Assembly (NCBI GenBank): GCA_043228905.1
Contig: JBHGNT010000004.1
Location: forward strand, 22,134,001 to 22,198,000
DNA: 64,000 nucleotides
Source of the DNA: Azolla caroliniana
Taxonomy: Eukaryota > Polypodiophyta
Direction of reading: 5' to 3'
Below are positions 22,938-32,754 of this stretch, piece by piece (the first letter of the stretch is position 1; every line of letters starts with the position of its first letter). The translations under genes were made by a program, and so were the position numbers. A model generated the notes under the pieces. That model was not told where the DNA came from, searched no databases, and worked only from the letters and a program-made list of their open reading frames with translations.

Positions 22938-24694
22938 CTAACCGGACTGGTTTGTCATTACGCCCATCTGATGCCGAAGAGACCGAAAACGGTCTGCCGA
23001 AAGACACTTGGTCATTCCATCTGCGACATTGTCGGTTGTGGATATTTTCTCTAGACCGATTTTCCCTGAAATGACGCAGTCCCGAACGAAGTGATATCGA
23101 ATGTCGATATGTTTGGAGGCGTTGTGGTGAACCGGATTTTTCGACAAGGCAACAGCACCTTGACTGTCGCTGTAGACAACTGGAGCCGAGTCATGGTCGA
23201 CTTGTCGAAACGTGTGCGCCAGCCGACCGAGCCACAAAGCTTCTTTTGCTGCGTCGGACGCAGCTACATATTCTGCTTCGGTCGTTGAGGTCGCTGTGCA
23301 CTCCTGAAGTTTCGACTTCCACGAGATTGCTCCATTGCCGAATTTGAAGCAGTATCCGGTTGTTGATTTCCGACTGTCTATACAGCCGGCGAAATCCGAG
23401 TCGGTGTAACCGACTACGCCTGAGGTTCGGTTCGGACCGAAAAGAATGCCATGGTCTTTTGTGCCAGCCAGATATCTGAACACATGCTTGACTGCGTTCC
23501 AATGCGATCGGCCAGGATTGTGCATAAATCTGCTAACGACTCCTACGGCGTGAGAAATATCAGGCCGTGTCGCGACCATCAGGTACATAAGGGAGCCGAC
23601 TGCCGGTGCATACGGTACCGACTTCATATCTTCCCCCTCCGGGCCGGATGTCGGGCAGTCTCGCTGAGAGAGCCGAAGATTCATTGGGAGCGGGGTTGAA
23701 GCAGATTTGGCTGATTGCATGTTGAAGCGTTCCAAGACACGTCGGATATAGTCGGTCTGAGACAAAAAAAGATGTCGTTTATCGCGATGCCGACTAATCT
23801 TCATGCCGAGTATGTGTCGTGCCGGACCGAGGTCCTTCATGGCAAACTTCAACCGCAGTTGCCGAATGAGATCGGCAAGTTCGCCCGCGTGGCGTCCAGA
23901 GATTAGCATGTCGTCCACGTAAATGATGAGGAAGATGGGTGATCCATCTTGAGCTGTGTTGGTGAAGAGACAATGGTCCTCATCGCTTTTTGAGAAGCCG
24001 ATCGATTGGATGAAGTCGTCGAACTTCTTGTACCATTGTCGTGGTGCCTGTTTGAGGCCGTAGAGACTCTTCCTGAGTCGGCAGACTAGATGTTCTTGGC
24101 CAGTCGCCACGAAGCCTTTTGGCTGCTCCATATAGATTTCCTCGTCAAGATCACCATGGAGGAAGGTTGTTTTGACATCTAGCTGAATCAGCTCCAAGTT
24201 GTCGGCCGCCACTACGCCGAGTAGGAAACGAAGGGTTGTCATTTTCACCACTGGTGAAAAAATCTCGTCGAAGTCGACGCCATATTCTTGTCGGAAGCCC
24301 TTCGCAACTAATCTGGCCTTGTACTTTGGGGTAGTCAAATCAGACGTCTCTTTTAGTCGATAAACCCACTTGCAAGGAAGAGCACGTCGGTTCCTAGGTA
24401 ATTCGACCAGATCCCAAGTCTTGTTTGCCCGAATGGAGTGCATTTCCGACTCCATCGCCAGATGCCAGGTGGCGGAATCGACAGATGTCGATGCTTCTTC
24501 GTAAGACGTCGGTTCGCCAGCGTCGGTGAAGAAAATTCCAGGAGAGTACCTCTCCGGAGGTTGCGACAGTCTCTCGGATCGTCGAGGTATGATTGGACTG
24601 GTCGCATCGGGTATCACGGTCGGATGGTCCGAAAGCGGAGTGTTCTGCTGTGCCGAGTCGGAGTTGTCCGAGTCGGTAGTGTAAGGTTCAGCTA
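22938..24694 (-). CDS. copia B reverse transcriptase - RNase H (open frame, 5' end lost in assembly gap)
   Basis: One uninterrupted frame of about 585 codons from the gap edge to the stop at 22,938. It holds an RRSERLSQPPERYSPGIFF linker and then RT blocks: WDLVELPRNRRALPCKWVY, DVKTTFLHGDLDEEIYMEQP (canonical Ala in TAFLHGDL is Thr here), YGLKQAPRQWY and IYVDDMLISG. The copia signature SVPYAPAVGSLMYLM follows. RNase H has GYTDSDFAGCIDSRKSTTGY, TEAEYVAASDAAKEALW and a NASKHIDIRYHFVRD end. Lack of stops makes it the youngest copia in the nest. It is inserted in copia A in the same orientation. Integrase and gag are missing because the N gap begins at 24,695. Confidence 0.92.
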
Positions 24695-24794
24695 NNNNNN
24701 NNNNNNNNNNNNNNNNNNNNNNNNNNNNNNNNNNNNNNNNNNNNNNNNNNNNNNNNNNNNNNNNNNNNNNNNNNNNNNNNNNNNNNNNNNNNNN
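24695..24794. other. assembly gap (100 N)
   Basis: Exactly 100 N, the usual placeholder for unknown length. It truncates copia B and the inverted LTR fragment to its right. Confidence 0.99.
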
Positions 24795-24925
24795 TGTGCA
24801 TGTGTTCACATACGTATCGACTCACAATTACATTTATGCCCCCTACACACACACAACAATCATCATGATAACATTTGACCCTCGTTCATCACATTGACTC
24901 TCCGTACATCTCGTACGGGGTAACA
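24795..24925 (-). repeat. LTR fragment, inverted copy of the start of the 28,593 LTR
   Basis: It is the reverse complement of 28,593 to about 28,723: both start TGTTACCCCGTACGAG and continue essentially identically to the gap. The next five bases outward (24,926-24,930) are AGGAT on the - strand. Confidence 0.9.
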
Positions 24926-25948
24926 ATCCTCACCGTAACCAGATGGTTCCTCGAGTGTCAACTGGCTCTTAGCCAGGTGGGTTTGAATCTCATCGGAGTT
25001 CATTATCTTCTTCTCCGACTCCCAGTCGGTAAGAGTCTTGTCCTCCATGAAGATAATATCTCGGCTCCGGAAAACCTTCTTGTCAACCGGATCCCACACT
25101 CGGTAGCCGAACTCATCATCGTCGTATCCAAGGAATATGCATGGCCAGGTCTTTGGATCCAACTTTCTCTCCGGTCCTTAGTAGCATGCACGTACGTGAG
25201 ACACCCGAACACCTTCAAATGCCAGTAGGACACTTCCTTACCGGTCCACACCTTTTGCGGTGTGGCTCCATCCAAGGGCACTGAGGGTGATCTATTTATC
25301 ACATACGTCGTTGTCGACAGCGCCTCAGCCCAAAACGTCTTGGGTAGTTTAGCATGTGCTAGCATACTCCGGACCCTCTCCATTATGGTCCGGTTCATCC
25401 TCTCGGCTAGCCCGTTTAGTTCCGGCGTCTTCGGCACGGTAAATTCGAGCCGGATTCCCTTCGAGCGGCAGTACTCCTCGAACTGCCCCTGGTATTCCCC
25501 TCCGTTATCTGCTCGAACCGCCTTCAGCTTCCCTCTGGTTTCTCTTTCCACTCTTGTTTGGAGCTCCTTGAAGACGGATAACACCTGATCCTTTGTCTTC
25601 AACGGTGTGGCCCACAACCTCCTGTTGTGGTCATCTATGAACGTCACGAAGTACTGTGCTCCGGCATGGGACTTCGTGTCCACTTGACACACATCAGTAT
25701 GCACCAACTCCAATGGTGCATTACTTCTCATCGGTGGCCTTGATTGGAAGGAGGTCCGATTTTGTTTACTGGCTAGGCATTTGATGCACCTCTCAAGATG
25801 CACGTTCTTCACCGGAATGAGGTTGTCATCGACAAGCCTCTTCATCCCCTTCATGCTCATGTGACACAGTCTCTTGTGCCACAGCTCACCAGCAGTGTTG
25901 GAAGCCACGTTCACTTTGTTACCGGCCGGCAAGGAGTCCAAAATACGG
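24926..25948 (-). pseudogene. copia C, displaced half: GAG_pre-integrase and integrase
   Basis: Reading down from 25,948: GAG_pre-integrase (ELWHKRLCHMSMKGMKRL, with a zinc-binding C-I-K-C pair), integrase core (LELVHTDVCQVDTKSHAGA, AVRADNGGEYQGQFEEYC, LNGLAERMNRTIMERVRSML), YVINRSPSVPLDGATPQKVW and, after one frameshift near 25,160, FLGYDDDEFGYRVWDPVDKK, VFRSRDIIFMED and an acidic LTLEEPSGYGED end. The Asp, Asp and Glu integrase residues are kept. The 5' side breaks off at about 25,948 against another repeat, so gag and protease are missing. The 3' side ends at AGGAT next to the inverted LTR fragment. Its natural continuation is the RT half beginning at 29,200 on the + strand. Confidence 0.88.
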
Positions 25949-25950
25949 AG

Positions 25951-26335
25951 TGAAGGAATTAATTATATATGGTTGTAAATGAGGATAGTGTGGACGGACG
26001 GACTGGAAACGGTATGCCGTTCCAGATCCGGACGGATCCCGAATAGGTGCGAGAGGCACCGTTTTGTACTACGGGCCGGAAACCTATTTAAAGGCCCGGA
26101 CCCCATTGTAATAGCAGCGGATAATTAATAGAGATTATGATGTTTATACTTCTGTCTTGATTTCCGTTCTGTAATCACTGTTATATCTTACGCGTGTAAT
26201 TAACCAAAGCAATCTAATCGTGTAACCTACGTAAGTCGGTGTAATCGTTGAATCTTAATCCTATGCCGTAATCACCCTTTGGTGAAGTGTCTCCGTGACA
26301 CCTTGTGTTAGGCCTTGTCCGGCTAAACGAATAAC
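25951..26335 (+). repeat. LTR-like segment with TATA region and possible PBS
   Basis: Begins after a TG near 25,951, where copia C coding sequence stops. It has a promoter-like CCTATTTAAAGG (about 26,089) and an imperfect palindrome (GGAAACGGTATGCCGTTCC, about 26,007). It ends in a TAACA-like element before CCTTTTGGCGACCAC, which could be a PBS (TGGCGACC...). No second LTR copy is in the window, so the boundaries are tentative. Confidence 0.45.
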
Positions 26336-28150
26336 ACCTTTTGGCGACCACTAAGGCGACCCCCCTTTGGAAATGGAGTCGAAGAATGATACGCGGATGT
26401 GCAAGCCATAGCAACTAAGTGCAAGAAATGGCGAAAAGCGAAAATGACAATGAAGATGTTGGAGGAAGTTTATGGAGGAATGCATGAATGACAACAATGT
26501 TTGTGCGAGGTTGCGATTAATGTCCATGTGTGTGTTTCCGAAAGTGGTTAGCGACAATGTGCGTGTTCTCAAAAGTGTGGTGCAAGATGCACGGCTGGAC
26601 AAACAACAACACAGAGGGAACCGGTGCCAGCACAACCGGAAAGACAAGCCCACCAGGAGACTGCGGAGAAAGTCGCAGTGTGTGGAGCGGATACCGGCAG
26701 GATGTGCTGAGAATGCACGGGCAATGGTTCCAGAAGAAGAAACGCGCAGACAGTCGGAACCGGAATCGGAACCAGAACCCAAGTCGGTTAACACCGAAGG
26801 GTCAAAGAAGACGGAGATGGAGATGCAGACGCAAACCAGACATCAACCAACAGCGCCAGAAAGATACGGCCGGATGCACTAGACAAAGGCGACCAAAAAG
26901 ACACAAGACACAATAGGATGGGACAACACAGACGGACGGACCGGACACGCAACCAGAAGACAACAGGGCCGACAAGGCCAACGAGCCAGACATCTGGAGA
27001 TGGACCGGACAGACATGGCTAGTTGAGCTAGACAACGGAAAAAGCGGCCAGAAGGGCCGGAAACTGGTCGAAATTGCCGGACAGTGGCTGGAGCAGCCGG
27101 ACAAGGCCGGGGAAGCAGACAGGCCCCCGGGACGACGGACCGGACGCACACACACGAGCGGAAGACGATGGATGGTGCCGGACGATGACGGAACCGACAC
27201 GATAGCGACAACGATGGCCGGAATACAATGACGACGCCGAATGGCGGCAGAACGTTCATTGAGAATGACGACGAAAAAAAAAAAAAAGAAGCTACGAACA
27301 GCAGCGAAAGAGAAGTCGGTGTGGTTGGATAGGAGTGGAAGAGCAGTCAACTACATCCAAAATGGCAACACCGACTGAGATGGAGGAGAGGCCGGAAAAG
27401 CGTCAGCCAGAGAGCGACCGAAGAGCCATCGAAGGGGCTGGCTGGAGTGGCCGAACGGTATCAAAATCGACGCAGCCGGACCGGACGGGCAAAACAAACG
27501 CACGAGGCCAGACAACGGCCAAGACAGAGACCTAAAGAGCCGGAGACCTCAAAAAGTTGTGGCCAAACCGTAGGTTGAATAGCGGACAAGACGCAAGACG
27601 ACCACGACGGAAGGACAATGATAGATAGTGACAACGGGAAGCGGCTGCCGGACATCCAGCCGGAATGAACGGGACTAAAAACAACGTCGAAGTCGCGGCC
27701 GGATGAAGTGGCGGTGCCCGGACGGGCCAAATAGAGATGGACGGCAACGATAGAAAACTGATGACGACAACGTTGGACATGCCGCCGAGGGGCAGAGGAA
27801 GAACAGCAAACGATGCCTACAAGGCAAGGATAAAGAGGAAGCAAGCAAAAGCAAAAGACTGTGAGAAACAGAGAATAAGAAACAAGAAGAAATAGATTAA
27901 GAAGAGAAAGACAAAAGAAACATGGATAGACAGAGAAGAGACAGAAGCAGAAGAAGGGAAAGAGAAGAAGCAGAGAAGAAAGAGGAAAGAGAGGCAGCAG
28001 TGGCATAAGAGAGAAAAAGAAGAAGAGAAAGAAGAAAATCGAAGAAGAGAAAGGCATAGAGAGACAGACGCGAGCACGAGAGAGACAGAGATACAAGAGC
28101 AAGAAAAAGAAAAGACAAAAACAGAAAAATGAGGGAAAAAGAGAATGATA
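26336..28150. other. GC/GA-rich non-coding interior of an unidentified element (LARD-like)
   Basis: About 1.8 kb with frequent CCGGA and GACGA runs grading into almost pure purine sequence at 27,830-28,140. Long open frames on the - strand are Phe/Leu/Ser/Arg/Pro-rich antisense products of the purine bias with no recognisable domain. Its position after an LTR-like segment and PBS-like site suggests a non-autonomous retrotransposon derivative; I see no gag or pol. Confidence 0.45.
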
Positions 28151-28153
28151 AAA

Positions 28154-28326
28154 GAGCATCCAAGAAATTTCTAAACAATGGGGGCATCCGACAAATTTCC
28201 AAAAACCTGAGGGCATTGTCAAAATTTTAAAAACATAAAGGGTATTTACAAAGATTTCATAAACATAAGGGTACAATATAATTTTTTTAAAACAAGAGGG
28301 CACCACTAGAATTGTGAAAATCCCCA
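28154..28326. repeat. 29-bp degenerate tandem repeat, about six units
   Basis: GGG-starting units recur at 28,182, 28,211, 28,240, 28,269 and 28,298, exactly 29 bp apart, with a weaker unit at about 28,154. The pattern is GGGCA..., an A/T-rich centre and an AAACATAA-like end. 29 bp is not a codon multiple. Confidence 0.75.
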
Positions 28327-28592
28327 AGACTACTCACACACACTCAAAACAAAGGAAAAACACACATTCATACGACATGATTTTAGACCCATGACGAAGT
28401 TCGTAAGCCGACAGAACGAGAATGTTTGTGTCGTAGAAAGATTTGCTGACCGACAAAGAGGTTCGAGTCAAGCACTCCGATCGAGGGAGTCGATTGTTGA
28501 AGAGACCGATGGAAGTTCCGGTTGAAGAAATATCATCATCAAGGCATGTGGGATCGACGTGCAAGGCACTTTCCCACGGGCGTGCCATATTG

Positions 28593-28880
28593 TGTTACCC
28601 CGTACGAGATGTACGGAGAGTCAATGTGATGAACGAGGGTCAAATGTTATCATGATGATTGTTGTGTGTGTGTAGGGGGCATAAATGTAATTGTGAGTCG
28701 ATACGTATGTGAACACATGCACATGTGTGTGCATGTGGATGGATACGAGGAGGTGTGAGTGAGTGTCCAGTATGAATCCTCTAGGGGGCTTACACCCCTT
28801 TGTATCTACCCCCTCTTGTACTATTTAACCCCCTTATGGGGAATGAATGAAAAATGAATCATTTCTCTCTATCTCTCTTT

Positions 28881-28915
<35 letters not shown>

Positions 28916-29199
28916 CCTCAACGTTGAACCCCCTTGGGAGGGGGGTGGAGCCATTCTAGGCACCACCCCCCACCCCGCAATGCTTCTCTATATGTTCTCT
29001 CTCACCGTCATACCATTCACCATCTCCACCATTCTACAATGCTTATCTCCATCATCACAACGATGGGCAATGATTCTTGATGCACGTCATGATCTCTCAC
29101 CATCATCATCACACATACATTATCAATCTACCATGATTGTTAACCCTATTCCTATATTTATCATTATCATCATTAACCCTAATCCTAAAACCAATAACA
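28593..29199 (+). mobile_element. solo LTR (607 bp) inside copia C
   Basis: Begins TGTTACCCCG and ends CCAATAACA at 29,199, so the terminal five bases are inverted repeats (TGTTA/TAACA). The right flank is AGGAT (29,200-29,204). The matching left AGGAT lies at 24,926-24,930 in inverted orientation, next to the integrase half of copia C. A CT microsatellite (28,880-28,912) sits in the middle and a TACTATTTAACC promoter-like motif at about 28,818. No internal retroelement genes accompany it. Confidence 0.85.
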
Positions 29200-29369
29200 A
29201 GGATACCGAACCAGCAAAAGAAGAAGTAGAGGAAGCTGAAACCGGAACCAGCCAAGACCCCGAATCGGATTCAGATGAAGAACAAATAGAGGAGTCGATT
29301 GCCAAAAGCCAAAGACAGAGATATCCTCTCAGAGAGAGAAGCCCCCCCCGAAGATTTCCGGATGCAGAG
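29200..29369 (+). pseudogene. copia C: integrase-RT linker, interrupted by a gypsy insertion
   Basis: Acidic linker (PAKEEVEEAETGTSQDPESD) ending RYPLRERSPPRRFPDAE, continuous in frame with HVLLTDEGEPERFEEAK after the insertion at 29,370-33,182. CAGAG at 29,365-29,369 is the left target duplication. Confidence 0.88.
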
Positions 29370-29594
29370 TGTCATGATATGGCAAGACTCGAACCCATGA
29401 CCTTATGGTATATGGGTCGAGCTCTTGACCATCACACCATCTATTGTAATTCATATTATTTTCATTTATGTTTTATTATAAGAAAGTAATGTATATTCCA
29501 GATTTCTCTGGAACATTCTAGAAGTTTCAGGATTACTCCTAACAACACTATAAAAGAAGGCACTAGGCATTATGTTGAACCAAATTGGTTCAAA
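29370..29594 (+). repeat. gypsy LTR, 5' part only (+)
   Basis: Matches 32,755-32,983 and stops exactly at the end of a 21-bp near-palindrome (29,574-29,594, arms GTTGAACCAA/TTGGTTCAAx). The next LTR begins two bases later in the opposite orientation. Confidence 0.9.
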
Positions 29595-29595
29595 C

Positions 29596-30020
29596 TGTCA
29601 AGAATAGTACTAAAGCAGAGATGGAATTAATACTAAAAAGAGTAGTACTATTAGTACTAAGAGGACGGGACTGCGTAAGATTCCCGAGAGAGGAAGTGAG
29701 AAGAGGAGAGAGAGAGATAAGGATGATGAGAACAACTAATATATTATGTGAAAAGATAAGTACAAAGCGGTTGAGAGGCTTAAGACTGGCGTTGAACCAA
29801 TTTGGTTCAACATAATGCCTAGTGCCTTCTTTTATAGTGTTGTCAGGAGTAATCCTGAAACTTCTAGAATGTTCCAGAGAAATATGGAATATACATTACT
29901 TTCTTATAATAAAACATAAATGAAAATAATATCCTATGAATTACAATAGATGGTGTGACGGTCAAGAGCTCGACCCATATACCATAAGGTCATGGGTTCG
30001 AGTCTTGCCATATCATCACA
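29596..30020 (-). repeat. gypsy LTR, full length (-)
   Basis: Reverse complement of the 32,755-33,182 LTR with scattered substitutions. On the - strand it starts TGTGATGATATGG at 30,020 and ends ...TATTCTTGACA at 29,596. Confidence 0.9.
29950..30016 (+). other. tRNA-like pol III promoter (A and B boxes) within the gypsy LTR
   Basis: TGGTGTGACGG resembles an A box (TRGYNNARNGG, one mismatch). About 40 bp further, GGTTCGAGTCT resembles a B box (GGTTCGANTCC, one mismatch). Spacing is that of a tRNA. A cloverleaf is only partly formable because the T-stem has several G-T pairs. The same sequence occurs in antisense at the start of the other LTR copies (29,372-29,440; 32,757-32,833). Confidence 0.6.
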
Positions 30021-30714
30021 CTACTCGAAGGACTTCTAACTCGGTGGGTGACAAGTTGTAAATTGGTCCCCATGGTGGCTCGGTTCTTGGTTGTAAATCG
30101 ATGGGACACTCATAGGGACGGTGATGAGGAAGGGTACCGGCTTTTACCTTGTCAAATACATCGGCATAAGGATGATATTTTGCCGGAAGTTGTACTGAGG
30201 AGTCCTTCTTAATAGTGTTGGAAGGATGTACTGATATTGCAAATAGGAACATTGCCTCCTTGTGTCCTTCTTCGCGTAATTGATGGAGTGAAATGGTCGA
30301 AACTCGGTGAGTAGATTCTTGGGGTGGTCGATATCGGACTTCTCTTGTTCTCCAATCTATGGCTAGATTATGTAATTCAAACCAAGGTAATCCTAGGACA
30401 ATGGGATGCTCTGGACTACTAATTATATTAAATGATATTACACACACAAAACTACCTAGGACAACTTGAATGGGTTCTGATTCTTCTACAATATTCCCGG
30501 AAGCAATGGGACGACCATCAATGACTACTACAGATGCGGGACAAGGAAGTTTTCTTAGGGATATCTGAGAAGCTTGGGCAAAATTTCGATCCATGAAACA
30601 GGAATTAGCTCCGGAATCTAAGAGTGCTAGGACGGGTACTGGGGGAGTACTTTTAGTACTAACAATGACTTGGGCTAGGAACACATTGCTAACTTGCTTG
30701 GAAGGAATGGAACA
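30021..30714 (-). pseudogene. gypsy protease and start of RT, fused to LTR by deletion
   Basis: Retropepsin region with active-site motif ALLDSGANSCFMD and flap-side segment LGLPWFELHNLAIDWRTREV, followed by the pre-RT signature EPPWGPIYNLSPTELEVLR. Coding stops there and the LTR begins at once (GAGTAG|TGTGATG), so RT, RNase H and integrase of this copy are absent. The frame is open up to the junction. Confidence 0.85.
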
Positions 30715-30775
30715 CTAATGGGATGTACAGATCTAGGGCTGTTGTCCAACCAAACGACTCCTATTTTGGCTGGAC

Positions 30776-31933
30776 TCAATCGTTTAACTCTTCATCTAAT
30801 TGACTAAGGATTTCAAATTTGTTTGAGATACTTGGGCTATTAGTACTATGAATACTATCTGACACTCTATTAGTACTATTAATACTATCAAACACTCCGA
30901 AGGGAAGAATTGACTTGGGTTTAGTACAAGCGACGATTTGATTTACCTGTCTTCTTGGCCTATGGGGACAATTGATGGCGATATGCCCTGGTCCACCGCA
31001 ATAAAGACATAATCGATTGGCACGTCGTCGTTGCTTTTCTTCTTCCGATAACGGGCCGCGTCGACGCATGGTGTCGATCTCCATCGGTGTCGGAATATTG
31101 GCTTGGGGTACATCGCGTGCAAACGGTTTAGCCGTGACTGAGGCGTATGTGGGTTCCGACCGAGAGCGTGGTATTTGTAACTGACGCTCCGAACGCCGTT
31201 CGAAAAGGCGGTTGTCGCATCGGACCGCTCGACTGATTGCCTCCGTAAGAGACTTTGGTTCTTCAGGGAAGGTTAAAAGCAGATCTTTGACATCATTGCG
31301 CAACCCGTGGCGAAACTGCTCCATGAGGGCCTGATCATCCCAGGGAATATCTGAGGTGAGTAGACGGAAATCCGCCGGGTAGGCAGAGGCTGGACGATCG
31401 CCTTGACGCAATCTTCGGATCTTGTTGATCGTCGTCCTGATGCTGTCGGTATCTCCAAAACAGGCTTTAAACTCACCAATAAAATCTTCAAAGTTATTAA
31501 GCAAGGGTATTTGTTTTTCTAGAAGCGGAGCGAACCATGCCAAGGCTGAGCCGCTAAGTAACGTGCCTATTAGGCCGACTCGAGATGCATCAGTGGGATA
31601 TCGGGAAGGATGCATCTGGATGACTAAGCGTACCTGATTAAGGAATCCCCGAAATTGCGATCGCGTTCCATCAAATTTCACAGGAAGTCCAATCTTGGGC
31701 TCTTTATGAAATCCTTGGGGACTTGATCCTTGTTGTTGCAATGCTGCTTCGAGTTGTTGTACCCGTAATGCTAACTCCCCATGTTGTTGTTGCGTTTGTT
31801 GTTTTTCGAGAGCGATTTGTTGCAGATCCCCTATCAACCGTTGGTTTTCTTGTTCCAGGGCAACAAACTTTTCTTTTAGGCACTGTAACTCGGAGAAAAC
31901 GGATTGATATTCTTGGGCGCTAACAGTAGCCAT
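30776..31933 (-). CDS. Ty3/gypsy Gag polyprotein (385 aa, open)
   Basis: Starts MATVSAQEYQSVF, with a coiled-coil N-terminal third (residues about 8-70, Gln/Glu/Leu-rich), then a retrotransposon Gag capsid domain (KIGLPVKFDGTRSQFRGFL; WFAPLLEKQIPLLNNFEDFI; IRRLRQGDRPASAYPADFRL). A CX2CX4HX4C zinc knuckle (CLYCGGPGHIAINC) lies near residue 310. The frame ends at 30,776 in a different phase from the protease, so a shift or separate translation would be needed. The leader upstream of the ATG is cut at about 31,950 by the junction with the oppositely oriented integrase fragment. Confidence 0.88.
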   Translation of the reverse strand: MATVSAQEYQSVFSELQCLKEKFVALEQENQRLIGDLQQIALEKQQTQQQHGELALRVQQLEAALQQQGSSPQGFHKEPKIGLPVKFDGTRSQFRGFLNQVRLVIQMHPSRYPTDASRVGLIGTLLSGSALAWFAPLLEKQIPLLNNFEDFIGEFKACFGDTDSIRTTINKIRRLRQGDRPASAYPADFRLLTSDIPWDDQALMEQFRHGLRNDVKDLLLTFPEEPKSLTEAISRAVRCDNRLFERRSERQLQIPRSRSEPTYASVTAKPFARDVPQANIPTPMEIDTMRRRGPLSEEEKQRRRANRLCLYCGGPGHIAINCPHRPRRQVNQIVACTKPKSILPFGVFDSINSTNRVSDSIHSTNSPSISNKFEILSQLDEELND

Positions 31934-31952
31934 AATATAGGGAAAAGGGTAG

Positions 31953-32754
31953 GAGGATGAGGCAGAACGAACAAACCAAACGCTGGAGCAATATCTCCGG
32001 TGTTTCCTGAGTTATCAACAGGACGATTGGGCCGAGATTCTCCACTTTGCGGAGTTTGCGTATAATAATGTTGTTCACTCCTCGACTCGAGTCTCCCCAT
32101 TCTACGCTTATACCGGTTCTCATCCTCGTTGGTCGGTGATCAACACCCTTGAGCTACCTACCAATCCTCGTGTCGGGGATCATTTGGAGAGACTACGCAA
32201 GATCCAGACAGATCTCTCGACTCATCTTCGTCATGCTCAACAGACACAGAAGACTTACGTGGATCGTCATCGGCTTCCCTCCTCTTTTGCCATCGGAGAT
32301 TGAGTATGGCTCTTACGTCGTCACATCAAGACTACTCGACCGTGCGACAAGTTGGATTATCGACGACTCGGTCCTTTCCATATTACGGGTAAACTTAATG
32401 ATGTCACATTCCGCCTTGATCTCCCTCCGCAGCTTCAGATACATCCGGTTTTCCATTGTTCTCTTCTTGAACCTTATAAAGCAAACACCATTCCCGATCG
32501 TGTTACACCACCGCCGCCCCCGTTGGAGTTGGACTCCGGCCCGGAGTATGAAGTTGCGGTCATCCTCGATTCCAAACTTATTCACAACAAACTTTATTAT
32601 TTGGTCGATTGGGTTGGTTATAGTCCGAGCGAACGCACTTGGGAACCCGTCGAGCATGTTGCCAATGCTCAGGATCTGCTTGCTGATTTTCGGACAAACC
32701 CGGTCCGCAGTCAGCACCGACTCGTTCCACTCGTCGTCTTTAAGGGGGAGATAG
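31953..32754 (+). pseudogene. chromovirus integrase C-terminal part and chromodomain
   Basis: Translation from about 31,960 gives ERTNQTLEQYLRCFLSYQQD, DWAEILHFAEFAYNNVVHSS, SPFYAYTGSHPRW, a VDRHRLPSSFAIGD segment with an in-frame TGA (about 32,302), then LGPFHITGKLNDVTFRLDLP and HPVFHCSLLEPYK. A chromodomain follows (EVAVILDSKLIHNKLYYLVD, WVGYSPSERTWEPVEHV). The chromodomain marks the element as a chromovirus; in that group it directs integration to particular chromatin. A polypurine tract (AAGGGGGAGATAG) precedes the LTR at 32,755. Confidence 0.9.

Noticed and set aside
20248-24690. Copia A and copia B as one element
   Set aside because: Both contain RT on the same strand, and copia B has its own polypurine tract and LTR start at 22,745 before copia A integrase resumes.
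22938-25948. Integrase at 24.9-25.9 kb as the 5' half of copia B
   Set aside because: The AGGAT duplication and in-frame fusion, plus sequence style, tie it to the RT half starting at 29,200 instead.
26802-28327. Long open frames on the - strand (182 and 288 codons) opposite the purine-rich region
   Set aside because: Composition follows directly from GA-rich DNA (Phe/Leu/Ser runs); no domain, no start context, overlapping frames equally open.
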